A DNA stretch of 64,000 bases from Caulobacteraceae bacterium (GTDB lineage Bacteria > Pseudomonadota > Alphaproteobacteria > Caulobacterales > Caulobacteraceae). The notes beneath the pieces are model-generated. The model saw nothing but the letters and a program-made list of their open reading frames with translations. It had not been told where the DNA came from and searched no databases. A program made the position numbers and the translations under genes. Shown piece after piece: positions 42,197 through 50,639 of this stretch (positions are counted from its first letter, which is position 1; the number at the start of each line of letters is the position of its first letter). The stretch covers positions 1 through 64,000 of the forward strand of contig JAFBAO010000104.1 in the NCBI GenBank assembly GCA_019247715.1. The letters are read 5' to 3'.

Positions 42197-43528
42197 TCAC
42201 GCCACCCCCGTCGTCCGCCGGCTGTGGGTATTCTCGGCGTGCGGCAGGCCGAGGTGCTCGCGCAGCGTCGAGCCTTCGTATTCGGTGCGGAAATAGCCGC
42301 GCCGGCGCAGCACCGGGACCACCAGCTCGATGAAGTTCGCGATCCCTTGCGCGGGCGTTCCCAGTCCCAGGATGAAGCCGTCCGCCGCCCTCGTCTCGAA
42401 CCAGTTGACGAGCGCGTCGGCCACCCGCTCGGGGCCGCCGACGAACTGGGGCCTGGGCGTGGCGACCCGCATGGCCGTCTCCAGCAGCGTCAGGCCGTTG
42501 GCCTTGGCGTAGCTCTTGAACCGCGCCGCGGCGCTCTGATAGGCCTCCTTGCCGGCCGTCTCGTCCAGTTCGGGAAAAGGGGCGTTCGGATCGTACTGGC
42601 TGAAATCGAAGCCGCCGAAGGTCCAGCTCAGGTAGCCCAGGGCCTCGTCCGGGGTCACGAGCTCGCAGAAGTCCTTGTAGAGCCGCTCGGCCTCCTCGTC
42701 GGTGGAGCCCACGAAGGCGCCGATCGCCACCATCATCAGCGGCTCGGCCCGCCTTTCGAACGTCTTGGCCTTCTCCTTGACGGCCGCGTAGTAGGCCTGG
42801 GCCTCCTTGAGCGAGCGGGTGCCGCCGAAGATCGCGTCGGCGAACTGGGCGGCGAAAGCCTGGCCGGCGCCGGAAGCGCCGGCCTGGAAGACCACCGGCT
42901 GGCCCTGTCGCGACCGCTGCAGGTTGAGGGGCCCGCGGACCTTGAAGTGCTCGCCCTGGAAGTCGAGCCGGTGCAGCTTGCTGGTGTCGGCGAACAGGCG
43001 GCGGGCCTTGTCGTAGACGAAGGCGTCGTCCTCCCAGGAGTCCCACAGTCCGCGCACCACCTGGATGAATTCCGTCGCCCGCGCATAGCGCTCGGCGTGG
43101 CTGAGGCTTTCGTCGAGCCCATAGTTGAGGCCGGCGCCCGGCTCGGCGGTGGTGACCGCGTTCCAACCGGCGCGGCCGCCGCTCATGACGTCCAGCGATC
43201 CGATCTGGCGGGCGAGGTTGTAGGGCTCGGTGTAGGAGGTCGACATCGTCGCCACCAGGCCGATCTCGGAGGTGACCGAAGCCAGACCCGACAGCAGCGA
43301 GACCGGCTCGAGGTGGCTGAGCCCGTAGGGTGACGAGTTGGCGTCGCAGTAGGGGCTGTCGGTGTAGAAGAAGAAGTCGAATTTCGCCGCTTCGGCGCGC
43401 TTCACGAGGTCCAGGAAGAAGTCGAAGTTCACGCTGGCGTTGGAAGGCAGGCTAGGCTGACGCCAGGTCCATTTGGTCATTCCTGCCGCGTGGGTGAGGA
43501 ATCCCAGCTTCATCTGACGGCCGACCAT
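42197..43528 (-). CDS. LLM-class flavin-dependent monooxygenase (NtaA/SnaA/DszA family)
   Basis: 443 aa from ATG 43528 (GGGAGGAG 8 nt upstream). Luciferase-like TIM barrel: LGFLTHAAGMTKWTWRQP at the start, the flavin-side VTTAEPGAGLNYG, RYARATEFIQVVRGLWDSWEDDAF, and QPVVFQAGASGAGQAFAA. Two-component FMNH2-dependent monooxygenase acting on C-S or C-N compounds such as nitrilotriacetate or dibenzothiophene sulfone. Its flavin reductase is not present here. Divergent from the enoyl-CoA hydratase gene. Confidence 0.9.
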   Translation of the reverse strand: MVGRQMKLGFLTHAAGMTKWTWRQPSLPSNASVNFDFFLDLVKRAEAAKFDFFFYTDSPYCDANSSPYGLSHLEPVSLLSGLASVTSEIGLVATMSTSYTEPYNLARQIGSLDVMSGGRAGWNAVTTAEPGAGLNYGLDESLSHAERYARATEFIQVVRGLWDSWEDDAFVYDKARRLFADTSKLHRLDFQGEHFKVRGPLNLQRSRQGQPVVFQAGASGAGQAFAAQFADAIFGGTRSLKEAQAYYAAVKEKAKTFERRAEPLMMVAIGAFVGSTDEEAERLYKDFCELVTPDEALGYLSWTFGGFDFSQYDPNAPFPELDETAGKEAYQSAAARFKSYAKANGLTLLETAMRVATPRPQFVGGPERVADALVNWFETRAADGFILGLGTPAQGIANFIELVVPVLRRRGYFRTEYEGSTLREHLGLPHAENTHSRRTTGVA

Positions 43529-43749
43529 GGCGCAACTCCTCCCGAACAGGAGCGGGGGCCGCTCCGGGTGCAGCAGTTCTTGGCGCAAGCCGACCTAATC
43601 CGCCACCCAATTGCGTTGACGGATGCGCGGGCCGTCCTTGATACTGCCAGCAAGTTCGCTGCAGCGCCTGCCCTGACGATCAGGCGAGCTCCGAATTCAG
43701 CCTGGAACGAAGTCGTCGCCGCCAGGGCGACACGGCACGCGGAGGAATT

Positions 43750-44565
43750 ATGTCGGAAACCCGGGCCGCCGAGCCGGCCGCCACCGAAGAGCCGGCCGTC
43801 CTTTACGAACTGAAGGACAAGGTGGCGATCGTCACCTTGAACCGGCCGCATCGCCACAACGCCCTGGACGACGCGTCGGCGATCCTGCTGGGCGAGCTCA
43901 TGGACCGGGCTCGGGACGACACCGAGGCCCGGGTGACGCTGCTGCGGGGAAACGGACCCTCGTTTTGCGCCGGGCGCGACACCGCGGTGCTGGGCAAGCG
44001 GGTGACGGGCCTCAGCGACTTCGAGCACCTGAGCCGCAGCCTGCGCAAGAAGATCGGCATGCTGGATTCGCAGAAGCCGATCATCGCCGCCCTCCACGGC
44101 CACGTCATCGGGGGCGGCTTCCAGAACGCGCTGAAGGCGGACATCCGCATCGCCGCGGACGACGCCAAGATGCGCCTGCCGGAGATCGACTGGGGCATCA
44201 TGAGCGACGGCGGCGCCACCTCGCTTATCGCCGCCCTGGCGGGGCCCTCGCGAGCCAAGCTGCTGATCATGACCGGGCGCAGCTTCTCGGCGCGGGAGGC
44301 GCTGGAGTGGGGGCTGGTGGATATCGTGGTGCCGCGCGATCGCCTGGACGAGGAAGCCATGGCGCTCGCCCGCGACATCGCCGCCAAGCCGCCGATGAAC
44401 GTCATGCTCGCCAAGCAGCTGGTGGACGCGCTCTACGGCCCTGCGATCCGCGAGAACCTGCGCAACGAGATGGTGGCGCTCACCGCCATCTATAAGTCCG
44501 AGGACTACCAGGAAGCGCGCGCCGCCCGGGCCGAAAAGCGCGAGGCCAGTTTCAAGGGGCGTTGA
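43750..44565 (+). CDS. Enoyl-CoA hydratase/isomerase family protein
   Basis: 271 aa; SD GGAGG 4 nt upstream. Crotonase motifs: VTLNRPHRHNALDD, GNGPSFCAGRDTA, LHGHVIGGGFQNALKADIRIA, RLPEIDWGIMSDGG. Glu in the RLPEI place is kept, favouring hydratase/isomerase chemistry. Cytoplasmic beta-oxidation-like step. It may be functionally paired with the MFS gene 150 bp downstream. Confidence 0.9.
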   Translation: MSETRAAEPAATEEPAVLYELKDKVAIVTLNRPHRHNALDDASAILLGELMDRARDDTEARVTLLRGNGPSFCAGRDTAVLGKRVTGLSDFEHLSRSLRKKIGMLDSQKPIIAALHGHVIGGGFQNALKADIRIAADDAKMRLPEIDWGIMSDGGATSLIAALAGPSRAKLLIMTGRSFSAREALEWGLVDIVVPRDRLDEEAMALARDIAAKPPMNVMLAKQLVDALYGPAIRENLRNEMVALTAIYKSEDYQEARAARAEKREASFKGR

Positions 44566-44715
44566 GGCAGGCCGGCGCGGCGCTCGGGCGCCTGCGCCGC
44601 TGGGCCGATCCGGCCGGGAAGATCCGCCGGCGAACGTTCCGCGAGGGGGAGTAAGCGTGCCGTCATCAGCAAGCCGGACTTCGCCGGCCGCGCATTCGTC
44701 CCGGAGCGAGGGGCG

Positions 44716-46092
44716 ATGACCGTTCCGGCCGAAGAGGCGGCCATCATCCCGGAGGCGGGGCCGGCGCTGACCGAAGCGCGCGTGAGCCGATCGAGCTGGC
44801 TGTCGCTGGCGATCTTCCTGCTGCTCTACACCTGCGCCTTCCTCGACCGCAAGGTCTTCGACCTGCTGGTCGATCCGATCACCCGCGACCTCAAGATCAG
44901 CGATCTCCAGTACAGCTTTCTTCAGGGCGCGGCGTTCGTGGTCTTCTATTCCACCCTGGGCGTGCCGATCGGCTGGGCGGTCGACCGCTTCGCCCGGCGC
45001 TGGATCATCTTCTTCGGGATGATCTTCTGGTCGCTGGCGACGATGGGGAGCGGCGTCTCCCACAACTACGTCCAGCTCATGCTTTCGCGGATCGGGGTGG
45101 GGGCAGGGGAGGCGACCTTGCATCCCTCCGTCTATTCGATGCTGAGCGACATGTTCCCGCGCAACCGCCTGACGACGGCGGTGGGCGTCTATTCGGTCGG
45201 GGCGTCCATCGGCGGCGCCGTCTCCCTGGTGCTGGGCGGTCTGATCGTCGGCCTCAGCAGCGGCGCCTCGCAGTTCGTGCTGCCTCTGGTGGGGGCGATC
45301 AAGCCATGGCAGCTCGTCTTCCTGCTGGCCGGCGCGCCCGGCCTGCTGGCGGCCTCGCTGGTGTTCCTGGTTCGCGAGCCGGCGCGCAAAGGCAAGCTCG
45401 CCTCGGCGCCGCGCCAGAGCGCGCCGGCCGCGGGCTCGGTCCTGCAGTTCATGCGCGGCCAGCGCGGCTTCTTCCTCGCCCACTTCGCGGCCTTCAGCGT
45501 CTTCGGCGCTGCGGCGACCGGGGTCACCTCCTGGTCGGCGGTCTTCTACATGCGGGTTTTCGGGCTGCCGACCATGCAAGCGGCCCTCAGCCTGGGCGTG
45601 GTCACCCTTTTCGCCAGCACCGCCGGCCTGCTGGCCGCCGGCTGGATTCCCGACTGGCTGCTGCGGCGAGGCTTTCGGGACGCCCATCTTCGTTACTACG
45701 TGGGCCTGCTGGCGCTCTTCGCGGTCGCCGGCGTGACGGCGACCCTCTCGCACGACCTGATGATCTCCCTGGGGGCGATGGCTGTGACCTACTTCTGCGT
45801 CCCTTTCATCCCGGCCGCCGCCGGGGCGTTGCAGATCACCACGCCCAATGAGTTCCGGGGCCAGGTCTCGGCCCTGTTTCTGCTCGTCTACAACATCGTC
45901 AGCTGGGGGCTGGGTCCGACCGTGGTCGCCGCGGTCTCGGACCGCCTGCTCTCGGGTCCGAAGTCCATCGGGACGGCGATGGCCCTGACCGTCGCGGTCA
46001 CCTCGCCGATCGCGATAGCGCTCTTCGCCATGGGGCTGAAGCCCATGCGCAAGGCCGTAGACGCGGCCGCCGCCTGGCAGTCGGATCGATGA
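44716..46092 (+). CDS. MFS transporter
   Basis: 458 aa, about 12 TM helices. Loop 2-3 motif GWAVDRFARRW and the helix 4-5 region RIGVGAGEATLHPSVYSMLSDMFP are typical of the aromatic/organic-acid or spinster-like MFS groups. The long central loop (RKGKLASAPRQSAPAAG) separates the halves. Imports or exports a small organic molecule. ATG start at 44716; weak SD. Confidence 0.9.
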   Translation: MTVPAEEAAIIPEAGPALTEARVSRSSWLSLAIFLLLYTCAFLDRKVFDLLVDPITRDLKISDLQYSFLQGAAFVVFYSTLGVPIGWAVDRFARRWIIFFGMIFWSLATMGSGVSHNYVQLMLSRIGVGAGEATLHPSVYSMLSDMFPRNRLTTAVGVYSVGASIGGAVSLVLGGLIVGLSSGASQFVLPLVGAIKPWQLVFLLAGAPGLLAASLVFLVREPARKGKLASAPRQSAPAAGSVLQFMRGQRGFFLAHFAAFSVFGAAATGVTSWSAVFYMRVFGLPTMQAALSLGVVTLFASTAGLLAAGWIPDWLLRRGFRDAHLRYYVGLLALFAVAGVTATLSHDLMISLGAMAVTYFCVPFIPAAAGALQITTPNEFRGQVSALFLLVYNIVSWGLGPTVVAAVSDRLLSGPKSIGTAMALTVAVTSPIAIALFAMGLKPMRKAVDAAAAWQSDR

Positions 46093-46117
46093 GCCGCGCC
46101 TTTGTCAGGCGGCTGTC

Positions 46118-46684
46118 TTACGTCGGCCCCAGGGGAGAGCCGCGGCCGGCGTTCGCCACCTTCGCCCTCGCCGTCGCCGGCGGGGTTTCCAAGAGCAGCG
46201 GGGCCAGGAGCGCGTCCAGCGTCGGCCAGGTGAAGGCGCCGCCCCGGGCATAGCGAAGCACGCCGTCGGCCCCGATCACATAGTTGGTCGGCATTCCGCC
46301 CAGCAGTCCGTACGGGCCCCGGAGGCTCCGAAACGAGGTGCCGCTGATTCCCGGCGCGCGCCTCGAGGAATCGGGAACGCCCCAGCCGTCCATGTTCACG
46401 GGCAGGATCGCCAGCCTGTCGCCTCCCTGACGGCGGGCGTAGTCGGCGAGCAGCGGCAGCTCCTCGCGGCAGGGGCCGCACCAGCTGGCCCAGAAACTCA
46501 GCACCGCCACCAGGCCCTTCAGCTCCGAAAGCCTGAGCTTGCGCCCGTCGAGCCCGGTGAGCTCGAACGGAGGCGCCGGCTCGCCCACCACGGGGCGCGC
46601 CGCCAGGCCCGGTCCGGCCACGGCGACGAAACCCGCCGCGCCGAGAGCGCCGAGCAGCCGTCTCCTGAGCTTTCGCCGCCCCAC
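46118..46684 (-). CDS. TlpA-like exported thioredoxin
   Basis: 188 aa from GTG 46684 (GGAGG 5 nt upstream; a TTG at 46714 is also in frame). Basic, Arg-rich head (GRRKLRRRLLGALGAAGFVAV) resembles a Tat-like or uncleaved signal. Redoxin domain with FWASWCGPC and GGMPTNYVIGADG (cis-Pro). Periplasmic disulfide reductase. The CtrA-like site at 46726-46743 is immediately upstream. Confidence 0.85.
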   Translation of the reverse strand: MGRRKLRRRLLGALGAAGFVAVAGPGLAARPVVGEPAPPFELTGLDGRKLRLSELKGLVAVLSFWASWCGPCREELPLLADYARRQGGDRLAILPVNMDGWGVPDSSRRAPGISGTSFRSLRGPYGLLGGMPTNYVIGADGVLRYARGGAFTWPTLDALLAPLLLETPPATARAKVANAGRGSPLGPT

Positions 46685-46725
46685 CGTCGCCTCCGTGCGC
46701 CGCCTCGCCCACAATGGACCCAGCT

Positions 46726-46743
46726 ATGGTTAAGCTTAGTTAA
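46726..46743 (-). promoter_or_regulatory. CtrA-binding-site candidate
   Basis: Minus strand reads TTAA-CTAAGC-TTAACCAT. The TTAACCAT half matches the Caulobacter CtrA core; the spacing to the other TTAA is 6 rather than the usual 7. It is also a GGTTAA/TTAACC dyad (46728-46745). Confidence 0.45.
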
Positions 46744-46924
46744 CCAAACGCCGCTTTCGCGGCCGGATTCGCCGTTTCCGGCGGCGCCGATCGGCCACAG
46801 AACGATCCGCGCGCGTCTTTCTTCGGCGCCCAGCAGCGATTGCCCTCTCCCAATTTCTGTCGGGTTCGGCATATTTGCGGCGAAAGAGGGGCTGGGCTGT
46901 CATCATGCAGGGTTGCTTAAGACC

Positions 46925-47164
46925 ATGGACATCCACATCGACGCCCACATCGGCAACCGGCTGCGCCGGCGCCGGATGCTGCTTCGCCTGACCCAACGGC
47001 AGTTGGCCGTGGCCATCGGGGTCCGCTTTCAGCAGATCCAGAAATATGAATTCGGGTCCAACAAGATCTCGGCCTCCCGCCTTTGGCTGATCGCCAAGGC
47101 TCTGGACGTGCCGGTCGGGTATTTCTTCGAGGGACTGGAGAGCCGTCGCCCGCAGGTGGCGTGA
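46925..47164 (+). CDS. XRE-family helix-turn-helix regulator (79 aa)
   Basis: From ATG 46925 (an in-frame TTG at 46913 precedes it). A whole HTH_3 domain: GNRLRRRRMLLRLTQRQLAV, with recognition part VRFQQIQKYEFGSNKISASR, then LWLIAKALDVPVGYFFEGL. This pattern is common to many Caulobacterales XRE proteins. DNA-binding; target unknown. Divergent from the exported thioredoxin, and may share the CtrA-like site region. Confidence 0.88.
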   Translation: MDIHIDAHIGNRLRRRRMLLRLTQRQLAVAIGVRFQQIQKYEFGSNKISASRLWLIAKALDVPVGYFFEGLESRRPQVA

Positions 47165-47298
47165 CGCGCCGCGCGCCCGTGTGCGGGCCGTAGAAGCGCG
47201 CCTGCGGCCAAGCTAGTCTCCCGATTCAGAGATCCGCCAGCCGGTGGGGCGCCCGCCGGGCGGGGAACGAGACGTTGAGGACACCGGCCCGCGATCGG

Positions 47299-48114
47299 AT
47301 GCGACGACACAGCTGCGCCATCGTCGGGGGCTGGGCCCTGATCCTGGTCGGAGCGGCCCAGGCCGCGCCGCTGGAGGAGGCGACGCAGGCGCTCCAGGAC
47401 GGCGACTATTCCACCGCCGTGAAACTCCTCAGCCCGCAGGCCGCTCTCGGGGACGCCCGGGCCCAATCGGTTCTCGGGGCGATCTACTACAACGGCTGGG
47501 GCGTGAGCCGCGACTACGGACAGGCGCTCCACTGGTTCAAGGCCGCCGCCGACCAGGGGCTGGCCAGCGCCGAGCGGGCGCTCGGCGTCATGTATGCGAA
47601 CGGGCAGGGGGTTGAGAGGAGCGACGCGACCGCCGCCGCCTGGTACCGCAAGGCGGCCGTCCAGGGCGAAACGGCCGCCGAGGTCAACCTCGGGCTCATG
47701 TACTACAACGGCCAGGGCCTCGCGCGCAGCTACTCGGCCGCCGCCTTCTGGTGCCGCAAGGCCGCCCTGCGGGGAAGCGCCGTCGCCCAGTACAATCTCG
47801 GCCTCATGTACGACTCCGGCCAGGGCCTGCCGAAAGACCCGGTCGCGGCGGTCCAGTGGTGGCGCAAGGCGGCCGACCAGGGAGACCCCGACGCCCAGAA
47901 CAGCCTGGGCGCCGCCTATTTCCTTGGGCGCGGGGCGCCGCGCGACGCGGCGGCCGCCTACAGGTGGTTCAAGCTGACGCTCGTCCACTACCCGCCAGAC
48001 GACGCCCAGGATCGCCAGGCGGCGCTCAGGAACGCCAGGCTCGCCGCCGGTCGGATGACGGGCGCCCAGGTCGCCCGGGCGGATCGGCTGGTGGCGGCCT
48101 GGACCCCGAAGTAG
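47299..48114 (+). CDS. Exported Sel1-repeat protein
   Basis: 271 aa from ATG 47299 (a TTG at 47275 is an alternative). Signal peptide (about 1-23, ending GAAQA). Five Sel1-like repeats of about 36 residues, each with the pattern A-x-x-x-LG-x-(M/I)Y-x-N/S-G-x-G and W-x-(R/K)-KAA. Helical solenoid for protein-protein contact in the periplasm. A GC palindrome GGGCGGCCGCCC lies 12 bp past the stop and may end the transcript. Confidence 0.85.
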   Translation: MRRHSCAIVGGWALILVGAAQAAPLEEATQALQDGDYSTAVKLLSPQAALGDARAQSVLGAIYYNGWGVSRDYGQALHWFKAAADQGLASAERALGVMYANGQGVERSDATAAAWYRKAAVQGETAAEVNLGLMYYNGQGLARSYSAAAFWCRKAALRGSAVAQYNLGLMYDSGQGLPKDPVAAVQWWRKAADQGDPDAQNSLGAAYFLGRGAPRDAAAAYRWFKLTLVHYPPDDAQDRQAALRNARLAAGRMTGAQVARADRLVAAWTPK

Positions 48115-48270
48115 GCGTCGACGGTGGGCGGCCGCCCGCGCCATTCTGCCGCTCGGCCGGCGGGCTCGTCCTGTCACGACAGCTTAGCTGTTCCGTTGTA
48201 TGAAGATGGCTCGCGCGGCGAGCGGGTCGCGCGGACAACGTCGCGCGGCGGGGCCGCGCGGAGCGCGGGG

Positions 48271-48296
48271 CCTGGTCGGCGCATGCGCCGACCAGG
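48271..48296 (-). terminator. 26-bp perfect palindrome, terminator-like
   Basis: 13-bp arms CCTGGTCGGCGCA and TGCGCCGACCAGG without a loop, 20 bp beyond the GtrA-like gene stop. No T tract. Confidence 0.5.
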
Positions 48297-48316
48297 TTCG
48301 CGCAGGTCGCCCGGGG

Positions 48317-48724
48317 CTACTCCGCCGGCTCGAGCGTGGGCGCCCGGAAGGCCCAGAACTTCGACATCAGGAAGGTGGCGGCGGGCACGATCAGCGCCAC
48401 CGGAATCAGCGCCTGCCAGAGCGGCCATCCGATCAGATGGGCGCACACGAAGACGATGGCCTGGTTGAGCGCCAGGCCCGCCAGCGAGATGGCGGCGAAT
48501 TTTGCGAACTGCGGGCCGTGCATGACCGGCCGGCGAAAGGTGAGCAGACTGTTGCCGACGTAGGAGAGGCCGACCGAGGCGGCGTAGCCGGCGATGCTGG
48601 CGGCCATCGGGCCGGCGGCGGCCAGCCGCTGGACGGCGAGCGCGGTGGCCACGTGAAGGGCGGTCGCGACCACGCCGACGACGACGAACCAGTTGATCTC
48701 GCGCAGGAAGCGGGCGGGCGTCAT
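48317..48724 (-). CDS. GtrA family membrane protein
   Basis: 135 aa with four TM helices. GtrA pattern: FLREINWFVVVGVVATALHV, VGLSYVGNSLLTFRRP, and ATFLMSKFWAFR. Members flip polyprenyl-phosphate-linked sugars across the membrane. ATGA overlap with the methyltransferase gene; last in a GT2-methyltransferase-GtrA operon. Confidence 0.88.
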   Translation of the reverse strand: MTPARFLREINWFVVVGVVATALHVATALAVQRLAAAGPMAASIAGYAASVGLSYVGNSLLTFRRPVMHGPQFAKFAAISLAGLALNQAIVFVCAHLIGWPLWQALIPVALIVPAATFLMSKFWAFRAPTLEPAE

Positions 48725-49452
48725 GCGGGGCGCCGGGCGACGACGAGGATGGAGACGCCGAACGGCAGGGAGGCGCGCCGCAGCCAGGCCAGCTCGGATC
48801 CGAACACGGCGCCCAGCAGGCCGTTCACCGGCGCGGTGGGGATCCGGTCGTCATCGGCCGTCTTCGAGCCCGTCGCCAGCTTGGCGAGCCGCACCCCGGC
48901 GATGGGCGCGAAGAGCAGGGTGTTGAAGTAGCTGGCCCGCTCCACCCGCAGCCCGGCCGCCTCCGCCAGCCGGCGAAAGCCGCCCAGCCGGTAGCGGCGC
49001 TTGTGGTGGTGCAACTCGTCGTGCCGGCTCCACATCCACGGGTAGGCGGGAACCGTGGCGACCAAGCGCCCGCCCGGCTTCAGGAGCGCGGCCAGGGCCG
49101 TGAGCGCCGGCCCATCGGCCTCCACGTGCTCGATCACGTCGAAGGCGCAGACGAGGTCGAAGCTCGCGCCGGCGAAGGGCAGGGCGTCCGGCAGCGAGCC
49201 GCCCTTGACGCAGACGCCGGTCTTCTCGCCGGCGTAGGCCCTGGACTCGGCGTCGGGCTCCAGGCCCGCCACCTCGCCGAATCGGGCGAGCATCGCAAGG
49301 TTGCCGCCCGTGCCGCAGCCGACCTCCAGGATCTTCGCCCGCGCCGGCAGCGATAGGTCGCGGATCAGGCCCGCCAGGATCCGGCGCCGCCCCCGGAACC
49401 ACCAGTGGTCGGCCTCGATCAGCCGCATCCGGTCATAGATCTGCCGGTCCAT
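48721..49452 (-). CDS. SAM-dependent methyltransferase
   Basis: 243 aa. Motif I ILEVGCGTGGNLAML, acidic loop GLEPD, motif IV FDLVCAFDVIEHVE, and LKPGGRLVATVPAY. The early DHWWFRGRRRIL head is typical of methyltransferases in polysaccharide loci. ATG overlaps the glycosyltransferase stop by one base (TGATG). A hydrophobic stretch (YFNTLLFAPIAGVRLAKL) may contact the membrane. May methylate a lipid-linked sugar; inference from context. Confidence 0.9.
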   Translation of the reverse strand: MDRQIYDRMRLIEADHWWFRGRRRILAGLIRDLSLPARAKILEVGCGTGGNLAMLARFGEVAGLEPDAESRAYAGEKTGVCVKGGSLPDALPFAGASFDLVCAFDVIEHVEADGPALTALAALLKPGGRLVATVPAYPWMWSRHDELHHHKRRYRLGGFRRLAEAAGLRVERASYFNTLLFAPIAGVRLAKLATGSKTADDDRIPTAPVNGLLGAVFGSELAWLRRASLPFGVSILVVARRPA

Positions 49453-50483
49453 CAGTCGTCGAATCCGATCCGTTCGCGGACGACGTAGATCGGCCGGCCC
49501 TTCACTTCCTGGTAGAGACGCCCGACGTATTCGCCGAGCACGCCGAAGGCGATCATCTGGATGGCGAACCCCAGGAGGATCGCCACCATCAGCGATGCGT
49601 AGCCCGGCACCTCGCGGCCGCGGACCATCACCCAGACGATGAGGGCGACGGCGGCCACCACCGCCAGCACCGCCCCGACGAATCCGAGCGCCGTCCAGAT
49701 CCGCAAGGGCGCGGTGGAGAAGGAGGTGATCCCGTCCAGGGCGAACCGCCAGAGGCGCAGGTAGCCGAACGAGCTTTCGCCGGCGGCGCGCTGCGGGCGC
49801 ACGTAGGGCACCCCGATCTGGCGGAAGCCCACCCAGGCGAACAGGCCCTTCATGAACCGGTTTCGCTCCGGTAGCCGCTTCAGCGCCTCCACCACCTGCC
49901 GGTCGAGCAGCCGGAAGTCGCCGGCGCTTTCGGGGATGTCGAGGTCGGAGACGTAGTTGAACACCCGGTAGAAGAGGAATGCGGTGGCGCGTTTCAGAGG
50001 CGTGTCGCTGCTGCGATCCGAGCGGGCGCCGTAGACGACGTCGTAGCCTTCCTCCCATCGCTTGACGAACTCGGCGATGAGCTCCGGCGGATCCTGCAGG
50101 TCGGCGTCGATGGGGACCACCGCATCGCCCCGGGACGCGTCGATGCCGGCGGTGAGCGCCGCCTCCTTGCCGAAGTTGCGGGCCAGCGCCACCACCTTGA
50201 CCCGCCGATCGCGCATCGCCCGCAGCATCAAGGCGCCCAGCGTGGAATCGCGGCTGCCGTCGTCCACGCAGACGATCTCGACCTCCATGCCAAGACCGCC
50301 GATCACGGCGTCGAGGCGGGCGAAGAAGGCGTCCAGCACCTCGGCCTCGTTGTGCATCGGGGTGACGATGGACAGCCGCTTGCCCTCGCGCCGGCGCGGC
50401 GCCAGCGCTCTCGCCGCCGGCTCGGCGGCGGCGCCGTCGATGTCAGCTGCCCGGTTCACCTTGGCGGCGCCGCTCCAACCCAC
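49452..50483 (-). CDS. Family 2 glycosyltransferase, GtrB/DPM1-like
   Basis: 343 aa from GTG 50483 (GTG 50459 is possible). GT-A domain: LSIVTPMHNEAEVLDAFF, VDDGSRDST, and DXD-like PIDADLQDPPELI. Two TM helices at the C-terminus (about 255-315), as in polyprenyl-phosphate glucosyl- or mannosyltransferases. It charges the lipid carrier at the cytoplasmic side, which GtrA then flips. Head of the minus-strand operon; divergent from the GT-C-like gene. Confidence 0.92.
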   Translation of the reverse strand: MGWSGAAKVNRAADIDGAAAEPAARALAPRRREGKRLSIVTPMHNEAEVLDAFFARLDAVIGGLGMEVEIVCVDDGSRDSTLGALMLRAMRDRRVKVVALARNFGKEAALTAGIDASRGDAVVPIDADLQDPPELIAEFVKRWEEGYDVVYGARSDRSSDTPLKRATAFLFYRVFNYVSDLDIPESAGDFRLLDRQVVEALKRLPERNRFMKGLFAWVGFRQIGVPYVRPQRAAGESSFGYLRLWRFALDGITSFSTAPLRIWTALGFVGAVLAVVAAVALIVWVMVRGREVPGYASLMVAILLGFAIQMIAFGVLGEYVGRLYQEVKGRPIYVVRERIGFDD

Positions 50484-50639
50484 AGTGCAGGATCAGCCCT
50501 ATTTGGTTAAGCAAGCACCCCGCAAGATCGGAGTTGACGCACGCGCGCAAGCAGGCTCGACAGAAGCCCCAGGGGGAGCCTGTCCATTTCGCTCGCCGAT
50601 GACCATCATCGCCGGCTCAAACGCGCGGCGCGCGTCCGG

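Noticed and set aside
43673..43685. Short CCTGA-CGA-TCAGG dyad before the enoyl-CoA hydratase gene
   Set aside because: Only 5-bp arms, frequent by chance in this composition, and no regulator gene next to it.
43510..45753. 747-codon minus-strand frame across enoyl-CoA hydratase and MFS genes
   Set aside because: No recognisable domain, low-complexity composition; sense genes clear.
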